From NCBI GenBank assembly GCA_020633435.1, contig JACKDP010000002.1:634001-698000 (forward strand): a stretch of 64,000 nucleotides of DNA, written 5' to 3'. The position numbers were made by a program, and so were the translations under genes. The DNA comes from Myxococcales bacterium. GTDB taxonomy: Bacteria; Myxococcota_A; Bradymonadia; UBA7976; UBA1532. This document shows, piece by piece, positions 18,278 through 28,452 of this stretch; within the stretch, counting starts at the first letter, position 1, and each line of letters starts with the position of its first letter. The notes under the pieces were generated by a model. The model saw only the letters and a program-made list of their open reading frames with translations, did not search any database and had not been told where the DNA came from.

Positions 18278-19480
18278 TCAGTCCCCGAAGATCGTCCGGG
18301 CCAGCCGCTCGCCGAGGGCGTGGATGAAGGGGTCGGCGACCTGGTCGTAAGCGTACGCGCCGTCGTTCATGACGCGGTTGGGGTTGGCCAGCACGTTCAC
18401 CGTGAGGAAGAACCCCTTCTTGGTCTTCGTGTCGACGACGTAGGCGTTCTCGATGCGGAAGCCATACGCCTTGCCGGCCTTGCTGTAGATGGTCCAGCGC
18501 TCCAGGGGGCCGACCCGCAGCAGGCCGCCGAGCACCGGCTTGAAGCGGCGAGGGTTGTACTTGTCCTCGGGGTAGACCGGGTCGGTCGACTCCCCCGGCC
18601 GCTGCCGCATGGCCTCCACCAGGAACTTCCGATCCGCCTCCTCCAGGCCGAAGCCCGGGAGGCCCAGATCCACGTCGGGGCGGGTGATCATGACGAGCAT
18701 GTTCTGCAGGTCCACGAGGGACATGCGGTTCTTCTCGGCGAAGGACATGGGCGCCTCCACCCGCTTGCCGGTCCCCGGCTCCAGGTAGGCGTCCCCCACC
18801 TCGACCCGCGGCATCGCGGCCGCCGGCAGAGCCAGCGCGCTGGTGGCCTCGGGCAGCGTCACGACGCCCCCCTTCGCGGCCAGGTCGATGCGCGGCGTCT
18901 TGCGGTTCTCGTCGGTGGACAGGATGCGCGACAAGCGGTGGGTGAAGACCGTGCCGCTCAGCCCGGCGGCCTGCATCCGGCGGTTGAGGCCCTCGTGGCC
19001 CGAGAGCTCGTACAGGCGGTTGAAGGCCTCGTTGCTCGACACGATGGACATCTGCCGGATGAGGTGGCCCAGCGTGACCTTGCCGCCGTCGACGTGGCTG
19101 GCGTCCAGCCGGAAGACGCGCTCGCCGGGCAGCACCGGGTGGAACGTCAACGGCGTGTCGAGGCCCACCTGCTTGCCCGCCTTGCGCAGCTCGGCGAAGC
19201 GCTGCAGGGCCGCCACCGCCCCGCACGTCTTGACGGCGCTGGCCGGGTAGAAGTACTCGGCGTCCACCCGAAAACCGTGTCTTTCCAGCACCTTGCGTCC
19301 GCCTTTCTCCTTCACCACGCTCACCAGGATCTGGACGCGGTGCTCGGCGGCCTGGGCGGGATCGCGGGCGATGTCGAAGCCCTCCCCCACCATCAGGCCC
19401 GGCAGCCAGTCGTCGTCGAGGGGGTGGGCCAGCGCCGGCGAGGCCAGCGCGACGAGGGCGGCGAGGAGCAGGGTGCGCAT
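18278..19480 (-). CDS. Secreted serine hydrolase of class A beta-lactamase fold
   Basis: A 400-residue protein with a cleavable signal peptide (MRTLLLAALVALASPALAHP). The active-site pair is SAVK (S81, K84). A later SSN (in IVSSNEAFN) occupies the place of the SDN loop, and SKAGKAYG takes the place of the KTG strand. This is the beta-lactamase/transpeptidase fold, but the protein is longer than true class A enzymes (about 290 residues) and its KTG is KAG. It may act on peptidoglycan in the periplasm rather than on antibiotics. It is divergent from the M16 peptidase genes, with 82 bp between the starts. Confidence 0.75.
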   Translation of the reverse strand: MRTLLLAALVALASPALAHPLDDDWLPGLMVGEGFDIARDPAQAAEHRVQILVSVVKEKGGRKVLERHGFRVDAEYFYPASAVKTCGAVAALQRFAELRKAGKQVGLDTPLTFHPVLPGERVFRLDASHVDGGKVTLGHLIRQMSIVSSNEAFNRLYELSGHEGLNRRMQAAGLSGTVFTHRLSRILSTDENRKTPRIDLAAKGGVVTLPEATSALALPAAAMPRVEVGDAYLEPGTGKRVEAPMSFAEKNRMSLVDLQNMLVMITRPDVDLGLPGFGLEEADRKFLVEAMRQRPGESTDPVYPEDKYNPRRFKPVLGGLLRVGPLERWTIYSKAGKAYGFRIENAYVVDTKTKKGFFLTVNVLANPNRVMNDGAYAYDQVADPFIHALGERLARTIFGD

Positions 19481-19562
19481 GGCGGCCAGTCTTGGCGACT
19501 CGCCCCGGGATGTCCAGCGGGCGGGCGTTGACGCCCCCGAGGCGGTGCGGTACGTCGGCGCC

Positions 19563-20884
<1,322 letters not shown>

Positions 20885-20885
<1 letters not shown>

Positions 20886-22393
20886 TGCGCGCCCTCGCCC
20901 TCGCCCTGGTCGCCGCCACCCTCGCCGCGTGCGGCGCGGCCCCCACCGCCCCCGGGCCCGCCGCCGGCCCCCGCTTCGTCGTGCAGGAGGCCGCCGCCAA
21001 CCCGCTCGTGGCCATCCGCCTCGTCTTCGAGGTGGGCGCCGTCGACGATCCCCCCGGCAAGGAGGGCCTGGCCGCCCTCACCGGCGCCATGCTGGCCGAG
21101 GCCGGCTCGGCGAAGCGGACGTACGCCGAGCTGCTCGACGCCCTCTACCCGATGGCCGCCCGCCTCGATCTGCATGTGGATCGGGAGCTGACGACGCTGT
21201 CGGGCACCGTCCACCGCGACAACCTGGACGCCTACGTCGACCTGCTGCTCGACCAGGTGCTCACCCCGCGCTTCGACGCCGCCGACTTCACCCGCCTGCG
21301 GGAGCGCGCCCTCGACGCCCTGACGAAGACGCTGCGCAGCGAGGACGACGAGGCGCTGGGCAAGGAGGCGCTCGAAGCCGCCCTGTACGCGGGCCACCCG
21401 TACGGGCACCCGGTCGTCGGCACCGAGGCCGGGCTGCGGGCCATCACCCTGGACGACGTGCGGGCCTTCCACGCCCAGCAGCTCACCCAGGCCCGCCTCA
21501 TCGTGGGGCTGGGGGGTGGCGTGCCCCCGGGCCTCGCCGACCGCCTGCGCGCCCGGCTGGCGGCGCTCCCCGCCACCGGCCCGGCCCGCGCGGCCCTGCC
21601 GCCGGCGCCGGCCCTCGTCGGCCAGCACCTCTTCCTGGTGGACAAGCCCGGCCGCTCCACGGCCATCTCCATCGGCCATCCCCTTGGAATCACTCGGAAA
21701 GACCCGGACTTCATCCCGCTGTTCCTGGCCGCCAGCTACCTGGGCGAGCACCGGACGTTCAACGGCGTCCTCATGCAGAACATGCGCGGGAAGCGGGGCC
21801 TGAACTACGGCGACTACGCCTATGTGGAGGCCTTCGTGCAGGACGGCTGGAGCACCTTGCCCCTCCCCAACATCCTGCGGCAGCAGCAGCGCTTCGAGAT
21901 CTGGGTGCGCCCCGTCCCCGCCGACAAGGCCGGCTTCGCGCTGCGCCAGGCCCTCTACGAGACCGACCGCCTGCTCAAGGAGGGCATCCCCGAGGCCGGC
22001 TTCGAGGAGACCCGCGACTACCTGCTGGCCTTCTCGCGCCTCTGGACGCAGGACGCCGACCGGCGGATCGGCTACGCGGTCGACGGCGTGCTGGCCGGCG
22101 GCGAGCTGGCCGCCGCGCTGCAGGCCCGCCTGCCGACGCTGACCCGGGACGAGGTGAACGCGGCCCTCCGCAAGCACCTGTCCACCGCGAACCTCGTCGC
22201 CGTGCTGGCGGGCCCCGACGCCGCCGCCCTGCAGGCGAAGCTGCTCTCCGGCGAGGCCACCCCGCTGGTCTATGACACCGAGGGCACCCCGGCCGAGATC
22301 CTGGCCGAGGACAAGATCATCGAGGTCTACCCCCTGGCCCTCGACCCCGCCCGCATCCGCACCGTCCCCGCCGCGACCCTCTTCGATCGCTAG
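20885..22393 (+). CDS. M16 peptidase-like lipoprotein lacking the zinc site
   Basis: A 502-residue lipoprotein (MRALALALVAATLAACGAA) with the M16 fold but no HxxEH motif. The second-half signatures are present, including RGKRGLNYGDYAY, corresponding to the Arg/Tyr substrate-binding loop of non-catalytic subunits. It should pair with the active subunit encoded immediately upstream and anchor the complex to a membrane. The ATG at 20885 overlaps the upstream stop. It converges on the Cys-repeat lipoprotein gene with a 41-bp gap. Confidence 0.85.
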
Positions 22394-22434
22394 AAGAAAG
22401 CCCCGTCATTTCGGCAGGTTGTCGGCCCAGACCT

Positions 22435-25400
22435 CTACTCGCAGCCGAGGGGCGCGATGGAGATGGGCGAGCCGGCCCGGATGAGGTGCCAGCCGGTCTC
22501 CGGGTGCCGGACGATGCGCCCGTGGCCGCTCGCGCCCAGGTCGTCGCGCTCGATGGGCACGCCGTCGGGGGTCATCCACTGGATGACCCAGTGGTTCGCC
22601 TCGAGATTCGGGAAGAAGCGCTCGTGGTAGATGGCGAAGCGCTCGCCGTCGAAGCGGATGTCCTCCGGGCGGATGTGCGGCTTGTACACCTGCGGCCGGT
22701 CCAGCTCGTTGACCTCGACCCGGCGCTCGACGACGCCGGCCCGGTTGATCACCGCGTAGTTCAAGGCCTCCGTGCGGCCGGCGTCCGCCAGGCGCTGGCG
22801 CCAGAAGATGCCGTAGCGCCCGCCGCCCAGCCGGAAGAGGTAGGCGTTGCGGTTGCCAGCCGTAACCATGGCCTCGCCCAGGTCGCGCCGCGCGCCGTCC
22901 GCGGCGCCATCGGCGGTGAGGGGCTGCACGAAGATGTGCGGGCTGCCGAAGTCGACGGTGTTCACCGCGTAGGCCAGCAGGGCGTCGGCGCCGCCGTCCT
23001 CCCAGGCGAGGAACGTCTCCTCGCGGGTGTCCCCATGCGCCTGGCCCACGTCGACGGGGCCCGCCAGGATGGTGCCGAGGCTGTCGAGGTCGATGCGGGA
23101 CAGCTGGCGGTAGGCGTTGAAGAGCACGATGAAGCCGCGGCCGCCCACCCGGACCTGCGGGGAGAACCCCTTGCGCCCGCCGCTGATGACGGGGTTCTGC
23201 CGGGGGATGGGCTGGCCGTCGTAGGTGACGCGCCGGAACGCGATGTCGCGGTTGCCCTGGTTGCTGAAGATGGACCAGGTGATGGCGTACTGGCCGTCCC
23301 CCTCGGCGAGGCTCGGGTAGTACACCGAGCTGGCCGAGTTGCCCCAGGGCGGAAAGTTGGTGCTGCCCAGGCCGTGGGGCCCCGCGGTGAAGTCGCCCGC
23401 CTGATCGATGAGGCCGAAGTCGACGCCATCGCCGGGGTTGCCGGTCACGATGGCCCAGCCGCCGCCGGGGCGCGGGAGGGCGTCGAGGCAGGTGAAGTTG
23501 GCCTGGAGGCCCGGCAGCGGGCGGGCCATCCCGAGGACGCCGGGGGTGTTGCAGGCCACGGCCCCCTGGCAGGCGCCGTCGACGCAGCGGCCGCCGTCGG
23601 CGTCGCAGGCCTCGACGACGCTCCAGTCGGTGCAGCCGTTGGCCTGGCGCACGCAGCGCTCCACCTCGTCGGCCGGGGTGCAGCGCTGGGCGTCCTGGTC
23701 GCAGGCGTCGGCGCAGGCGCGCGCGGCCCCCGGCGAGGGCGGCAAAGGGGCGAAGTCGCGGGCGTTGTCCTGGGTGTCCGTGTGGGCGGCGTCGCGGCTG
23801 AGCGACTCGGCCACGTCGGGCTCGGGCACCGGCGTCCCCTCGCCGGCGAAGGTGTCCGCCACGCCGAACAGGCCGTAGCCCAACGCATCGAGCACCCGCG
23901 CGCCAAACCGGAGCTGGACGCTGTCGGGGCCGTTCTGGAAGTCGACGGCCCGGTCGAGCTGGTCCGCCTGGGCGGCCAGCGCGGGCGCCGCGTCCGGGTG
24001 GGCGACGACGTAGAAGCCGTCGCCCGGGATGGTCCCCGTCAGCAGGATCTGCGCGTAATCACTGCCATTCGAGCCGTTGACGCCCACCAGGGTGGCGCCG
24101 GTCAGGTCGGTGCCCGGGGGGCCGTGGAGCTCCACGAACACGCCCGGCGCGTCGGCCCCGTCGATGTCGTACAGGATCTCGTTGATGACGACGCCGACCG
24201 GCGCGGGCCGGGCGACGCAGTCGTCAACATCGCAGCGCTCCGTCGGCTGGCAGGCCTCCAGGCCGCTCCACTCCAGGCAGGGATCGGCGTCGAAGTTGCC
24301 GCAGGTCTGGCGGCGGCCGGCGTCGGCGCACCGGGTCTCGCCGGGGGCGCACTGGTCGTCGCACTGGATCTGGCAGGCCCCGCCCTCGCAGGCCTCGCCG
24401 GCGCCGCAGGCCGCGCCGCCGCCGTACTCCAGGCACGGGTCGGCGTCGAAGTCGCCGCAGACCTCGAAGCCGTCGCCCAGGCAGCGCCGGTCGCCCTCGC
24501 CGCACTCGTCGACGCACACCGGCACGCAGGCCCCGGCCTGGCAGGCCTCGGCGGCCCCGCAGGGCGTGGGCCCCGACCAGTCGCGGCAGGCGTCGGCGTC
24601 GAACTGGCCGCAGCGGCGCACGCCGTCGGGCACGCAGTCGGTCGCGCCGGCCACGCAGTCGTCCACGCAGTCGAGCCGGCACTGCCCGTTGGAGCAGCTC
24701 TGGCCTTCGGGGCACGCCAGCGCCGCGCCGAACTCCAGGCAGCCGTCGGCGTCGTGGTCGGCGCAGGTGCCGAGCTGGCCGCCCTCGCACCGCGTCGCCC
24801 CCGGCGCGCACTCGTCCACGCAGTCAGGCACGCAGAGGCCCTCGCCCTCGCAGCGCTCGCCGGCGCCGCACGGCACCGCCGCGCTCCACTCGGTGCAGGG
24901 GTCGTCGTCCTGGTCGGCGCAGATCTGCACGCCGTCGCCCTGGCAGCGCAGGCTGCCCGCGACGCACTCGTCGTCGCAGGGCTGGGCCACGTCGACGCAG
25001 GCGCCGTTGTCGCAGCGCTGGTCGGCGCCGCAGGGCATGCCCGGGCTGTACTCCAGGCAGGGATCGGCGTTGAAGTTCCCACAGATTTCAACGCCTTGCG
25101 GACCACAGCGGGTCGCCCCGGCGGCGCAGGCGTCGGCGCAGACGGGCACGCAGGCCCCCGCCTCGCAGCGCTCGAAGCCGGCGCAGGGCACCCGCGCCGA
25201 GAGCTCCCGGCAGGGATCGGCGTCGTACTGGCCGCAGCGGCGGAAGCCCGCGCCGTCGGGCTCGCACTCCAGGTCGCCGTCGGTGTCGCAGGCGTCCTGG
25301 CAGGCCTCGGCCTCGGGGACGCACGCGCCGTCGTCGCACCGCTCCATCGCGCCGCACGGGGTCACGGGCCCGAAGGCCAGGCAGGCGTCGGCGGCGGCCC

Positions 25401-26034
25401 GGCCGCAGGTCACGAAGCCCTCGGCCTCGCAGCGCACCTCGCCGGCCGCGCAGGCGTCGACGCAGTCGGGCACGCACTCGCCCTCGCCCTGGCAGGACGA
25501 CCCGGCGCCGCAGGGCGTCGTCGGCGACCAGTCCAGGCAGGCGTCCTCGTCGAACTGGCCGCAGCGGCGATAGCCGCCCTCCGCGCAGGCCCGCACCCCG
25601 TCGGCCGGGCAGGCGTCCTCGCAGGCCTGCCCCGCCGGCACGCACGCGCCGCCGTCGCAGCGCTCGTCGGCCGCGCAGGCCACGGGCGCGCCCAGCTCCA
25701 GGCAGCCATCTCCGTCGGTGTCCTCGCAGACGCGGCGGCCCCCGGCGCCGCAGAGCGCCTCGCCCTCGGCGCACTCGCTGCGGCAGGTGGCCTCGCAGAC
25801 GCCGTCCGCGCACCGCGACCCCGCGGGGCACTCGGCGTCGCCGCCCCACTCCGGGCAGCCGTCGCCGTCCAGGTCGGCGCAGATCTGGGTCTGGCCCGCC
25901 GGGCCGCACTGGCGAGCGCCGACCGCGCAGGGCGCCTGACAGGCGACCCCCTGGTCCACCGCGGGCGGCGCCGCCGTCGTCCCGCCATCGTCACAGCCCA
26001 GGAGGCCCACGGCCAGCAGCCACCACCTCTTCAT
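22435..26034 (-). CDS. Giant Cys-repeat lipoprotein with a lamin-tail domain
   Basis: A 1199-residue lipoprotein (MKRWWLLAVGLLGCDDG). From about residue 32 to 595 it has eleven tandem repeats of roughly 51 residues, each with eight or so Cys and a core like CGxFDADPCLEW. A lamin-tail-like domain (VVINEILYDIDGAD) comes next, then a twelfth degenerate repeat. The last 320 residues look like a beta-propeller or similar (LPRPGGGWAIVTGN, YPSLAEGDGQYAITW). It is probably an extracellular adhesive or structural protein stabilised by disulphides. No enzymatic motif is seen. Start and signal are unambiguous. Confidence 0.75.
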   Translation of the reverse strand: MKRWWLLAVGLLGCDDGGTTAAPPAVDQGVACQAPCAVGARQCGPAGQTQICADLDGDGCPEWGGDAECPAGSRCADGVCEATCRSECAEGEALCGAGGRRVCEDTDGDGCLELGAPVACAADERCDGGACVPAGQACEDACPADGVRACAEGGYRRCGQFDEDACLDWSPTTPCGAGSSCQGEGECVPDCVDACAAGEVRCEAEGFVTCGRAAADACLAFGPVTPCGAMERCDDGACVPEAEACQDACDTDGDLECEPDGAGFRRCGQYDADPCRELSARVPCAGFERCEAGACVPVCADACAAGATRCGPQGVEICGNFNADPCLEYSPGMPCGADQRCDNGACVDVAQPCDDECVAGSLRCQGDGVQICADQDDDPCTEWSAAVPCGAGERCEGEGLCVPDCVDECAPGATRCEGGQLGTCADHDADGCLEFGAALACPEGQSCSNGQCRLDCVDDCVAGATDCVPDGVRRCGQFDADACRDWSGPTPCGAAEACQAGACVPVCVDECGEGDRRCLGDGFEVCGDFDADPCLEYGGGAACGAGEACEGGACQIQCDDQCAPGETRCADAGRRQTCGNFDADPCLEWSGLEACQPTERCDVDDCVARPAPVGVVINEILYDIDGADAPGVFVELHGPPGTDLTGATLVGVNGSNGSDYAQILLTGTIPGDGFYVVAHPDAAPALAAQADQLDRAVDFQNGPDSVQLRFGARVLDALGYGLFGVADTFAGEGTPVPEPDVAESLSRDAAHTDTQDNARDFAPLPPSPGAARACADACDQDAQRCTPADEVERCVRQANGCTDWSVVEACDADGGRCVDGACQGAVACNTPGVLGMARPLPGLQANFTCLDALPRPGGGWAIVTGNPGDGVDFGLIDQAGDFTAGPHGLGSTNFPPWGNSASSVYYPSLAEGDGQYAITWSIFSNQGNRDIAFRRVTYDGQPIPRQNPVISGGRKGFSPQVRVGGRGFIVLFNAYRQLSRIDLDSLGTILAGPVDVGQAHGDTREETFLAWEDGGADALLAYAVNTVDFGSPHIFVQPLTADGAADGARRDLGEAMVTAGNRNAYLFRLGGGRYGIFWRQRLADAGRTEALNYAVINRAGVVERRVEVNELDRPQVYKPHIRPEDIRFDGERFAIYHERFFPNLEANHWVIQWMTPDGVPIERDDLGASGHGRIVRHPETGWHLIRAGSPISIAPLGCE
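24215..25945 (-). repeat. Eleven tandem ~153-bp repeats encoding an 8-Cys module
   Basis: This coding repeat array lies within the giant Cys-repeat lipoprotein. Each unit begins near CxDxC, has a central C-x-DxDxCxE segment and ends with ERCxxGxCVP. The units differ at most positions, so the array is old at DNA level rather than a recent expansion. Confidence 0.7.
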
Positions 26035-26097
26035 GCGCGCTCCCCCGTCGAAAGTCGGCGCGCACCATAGTGAATCCGGCGAGGCAGGGGAACCGGG

Positions 26098-26697
26098 CTA
26101 CTCCACGAAGACCCCGGGGCACTCCATGCGGATGCGGGTGCACTCCTCGGCCCCCTCGGGCACCACCGGCGCGGGCGGCTCCACGCTGGGGATCTCGGAC
26201 AGGTCCAGCAGGTGGCAGGTCAGGGCCTCCTGCACGGCGCCGGCGGCGGTCTCGGCCATCAGGTTGAGGCAGGTCCGCAGCTCGCCGACCGTCACGGTGC
26301 AGCCCGAGGTGTCCCCCTTGAGCAGGCCGCAGTCGGCGTAGGTGATGGGCGGCAGGCTCTGCTGGCCCAGGGCGACGAGGCGCTCGCACTGGGTGGCGGC
26401 GTCGAGGCAGGCCGCCACCTGCGCAGCGTCCTCGGCCTCGACGTCGGCGCCGGCGACACCCACGCCGAAGACGGCGCAGCGGGTGGAGTTGGGGACCTGG
26501 CTGTTGACCGCCGCCGAAAAGGCCTCGCAGATCGCGGTGTTGTCGTCGGGGGTCAGCTCCCCGACGGGCTGCTCGTCGGGCAGGGTGAGCACCACCTCGG
26601 TGGGGCCCATGTCGGGCTCGCCGAGGCCGAGGGCGTCAGAGGCGGCGTCACAGCCCACCAGGCTGGTGAGGGCGGCGAGGGCGAAGAGGGTGCGCAT
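26098..26697 (-). CDS. Cys-containing lipoprotein of unknown function
   Basis: A 199-residue lipoprotein (MRTLFALAALTSLVGCDAA) with GGAGAT before the ATG. The mature part is helical with about eight regularly spaced Cys, for example in NTAICEAF, NSTRCAVF, ADCGLL and ALTCHLL, likely forming disulphide-linked helices. I recognise no family. It stands 63 bp downstream of the start of the giant Cys-repeat gene, on the same strand and upstream in transcription, so both may share a transcript. It is divergent from the phosphatase gene at 26829. Confidence 0.7.
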   Translation of the reverse strand: MRTLFALAALTSLVGCDAASDALGLGEPDMGPTEVVLTLPDEQPVGELTPDDNTAICEAFSAAVNSQVPNSTRCAVFGVGVAGADVEAEDAAQVAACLDAATQCERLVALGQQSLPPITYADCGLLKGDTSGCTVTVGELRTCLNLMAETAAGAVQEALTCHLLDLSEIPSVEPPAPVVPEGAEECTRIRMECPGVFVE

Positions 26698-26828
26698 GGG
26701 GGATCTCCGTGGTCGTCGACCCCCCACCTTGCCCCAAGGCAGGGGTCCGGATCCCCTCCCCCGACATGTTTCGCTGCGTCCTCGACCCCCCACGGGGTAT
26801 CTTCTGGGGGTCTTGCAGAGAGGAAAGC

Positions 26829-27281
26829 ATGGTCGACGCCCCCTTCATCGAGATGCCCTTCGCCCGCATGCCCCTCCCCGGGGTGCTCACCGCCGGGCAG
26901 CCCAGCGGTCCCCAGCTCGGCGCCCTCGCCGAGGCCGGCTACCGCACCGTCATCAACACCCGCGGCTTCGGCGAGCCCGGCGTGGCCGAGATGCCCGCCT
27001 ACGTCGCCAGCCTGGGCATGGACTACGTGCACATCCCCATCTCGGGGCCGGAGGATGTGTCGCTGGCGAACGCGAAGAAGCTGGCCGACGCCCTCGAAGG
27101 CGGCCTGCCGGCCCTCGTGCACTGCGCCAGCAGCAACCGCGTTGGGGCCCTCTTCGCCTTGAAGGCGTACGCCCTGGACGGTCAGTCTCCGGCCGAGTCG
27201 CTCCAGCTCGGGCGCGCGGCGGGCCTGCAGGGCCTCGAGCCCTACGTCCGCATGCTCCTGAACCAGCCCCGCCCGGCCTGA
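26829..27281 (+). CDS. Cys-based phosphatase, BLH/DSP-like
   Basis: A 150-residue cytoplasmic protein with the phosphatase signature HCASSNRVG (C99 and R105, the C(X)5R loop). The N-terminal part, with AGQPSGPQLGALAEAGYRT and VINTRG, matches the beta-lactamase-hydrolase-like or dual-specificity phosphatase family. The substrate may be a phosphorylated protein or a small molecule. GAGAGGAAAG precedes the ATG; the frame upstream has no other plausible start. It converges with the SDR gene, two bases apart. Confidence 0.82.
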   Translation: MVDAPFIEMPFARMPLPGVLTAGQPSGPQLGALAEAGYRTVINTRGFGEPGVAEMPAYVASLGMDYVHIPISGPEDVSLANAKKLADALEGGLPALVHCASSNRVGALFALKAYALDGQSPAESLQLGRAAGLQGLEPYVRMLLNQPRPA

Positions 27282-27283
27282 GG

Positions 27284-28087
27284 TCAGGCGGGGGTCTTGC
27301 TGCGCAGGAAGCGCCCGCCCCGGGCGAGCAGCAGGCGCATCATCCAGCGCGGCGTCATGCGGCCCAGGCCGATGAGCACGGTGGCCCAGAAGCCCGGCGT
27401 GATCATCGCGCGGCCGCGCTCGAAGGCGCCGAGCGTCTGGCGGGCGCAGTCGAGGGCCGACTGCTCCAGGAACGCCGGGATCTTCGTGCCCGTCGGGTTG
27501 CCGGCGACGGCCTCGAACTCGGTGGCCACCGGGCCCGGGCACGACTGCGTCATGACCACGCCCGTCCCCGACAGCTCCAGGCGCACGGCCTCCGTGAACG
27601 CCGTCACGAAGTGCTTGGTGCCGCAGTAGACCGAGAACCCCGGCATCCAGGTCATGCCGAAGCCCGAGCTGATGTTGAGGACGCCGCCGCGCTTGCGCTC
27701 GACCATGCCGGGCAGCAGCAGGCGCGTGAGCTGGACGAGGCCGGTCATGTTCACGCGCATCATGAGATCGGTCTTCGCCGCGTCGCTGCGCTCGAAGAGG
27801 TCGATGTCGCCCATGCCGGCGTTGTTGATGAGGATGTCGACGGGGGGCAGGCGCGACACGAGGGCGCCGAGGGCCGCCGCGTCCGCCAGATCGCACGACT
27901 CCACCTGCACCGTGAGGCCGGGCTTCAGGCCCCGCAGCTCCGTCGCCAGGGTCTCGAGGCGGTCGGTGCGCCGGGCGACGAGGATGAGGGTGCCCGCCCG
28001 GGGGGCGAGCAGGCGGGCCAGCTCGGCGCCGATGCCGGACGAGGCGCCGGTGATGAGCTGGGTCGTTCCATCGAGGGGCGCGCGCAT
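27284..28087 (-). CDS. Short-chain dehydrogenase/reductase
   Basis: A 267-residue SDR-family NAD(P)-dependent oxidoreductase. The cofactor motif TGASSGIG, the NNAG motif and the catalytic Ser-Tyr-Lys set (ISSGF, then YCGTK) are all present. A hydrophobic C-terminal segment (ITPGFWATVLIGLGRM) suggests membrane association, as in several lipid-related SDRs. The substrate is unknown. It is divergent from yidD with only 38 bp between the starts, so the promoters must overlap the other gene's leader. Confidence 0.88.
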   Translation of the reverse strand: MRAPLDGTTQLITGASSGIGAELARLLAPRAGTLILVARRTDRLETLATELRGLKPGLTVQVESCDLADAAALGALVSRLPPVDILINNAGMGDIDLFERSDAAKTDLMMRVNMTGLVQLTRLLLPGMVERKRGGVLNISSGFGMTWMPGFSVYCGTKHFVTAFTEAVRLELSGTGVVMTQSCPGPVATEFEAVAGNPTGTKIPAFLEQSALDCARQTLGAFERGRAMITPGFWATVLIGLGRMTPRWMMRLLLARGGRFLRSKTPA

Positions 28088-28125
28088 GGAGGCTCCTGGG
28101 GCGATGCGGTGCCTGACCGTATATC

Positions 28126-28392
28126 ATGGTGGCCATGCGCTGGCTCTTCATCGCCCTCATCCGCGTCTACCAGGTGGCCATCTCGCCGCTGCTGCCGCCG
28201 AGCTGCCGGTTCGTGCCCTCCTGCTCGGCGTTCGGGCTGGAGGCCTTCCGGGTGCACGGGGCCTGGCGGGGCTTCTTCCTCACGGCCCGGCGGGTGGGGC
28301 GCTGCGGCCCCTGGTGCGCCGGCGGCCACGACCCCGTGCCCCCCGTCGGCGGCGTGACGCTGCTGGGCGGCCGCCGACCGCCCGCGGGCTGA
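28126..28392 (+). CDS. yidD: Membrane protein insertion efficiency factor YidD
   Basis: An 88-residue protein with the family pattern: an amphipathic N-terminal helix (LIRVYQVAISPL), then PPSCRFVPSCS, then RVGRCGPWCAGGHDPVP. YidD helps insertion of inner-membrane proteins together with YidC and is usually next to rnpA and yidC; it stands alone here. The ATG at 28135 (MRWLF) fits the usual family start better than the ATG at 28126; neither has a strong ribosome site. Confidence 0.88.
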   Translation: MVAMRWLFIALIRVYQVAISPLLPPSCRFVPSCSAFGLEAFRVHGAWRGFFLTARRVGRCGPWCAGGHDPVPPVGGVTLLGGRRPPAG

Positions 28393-28452
28393 TCCGCCTT
28401 CCCGTTCGGCGAGCGGTCTGCAATCCTGCGGCGTCATTGTCAGGAGGCAGGC

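Noticed and set aside
18278..19480. A resistance beta-lactamase
   Set aside because: The SxxK is present, but the protein is too long and its KTG is KAG, so an antibiotic-resistance label is not supported.
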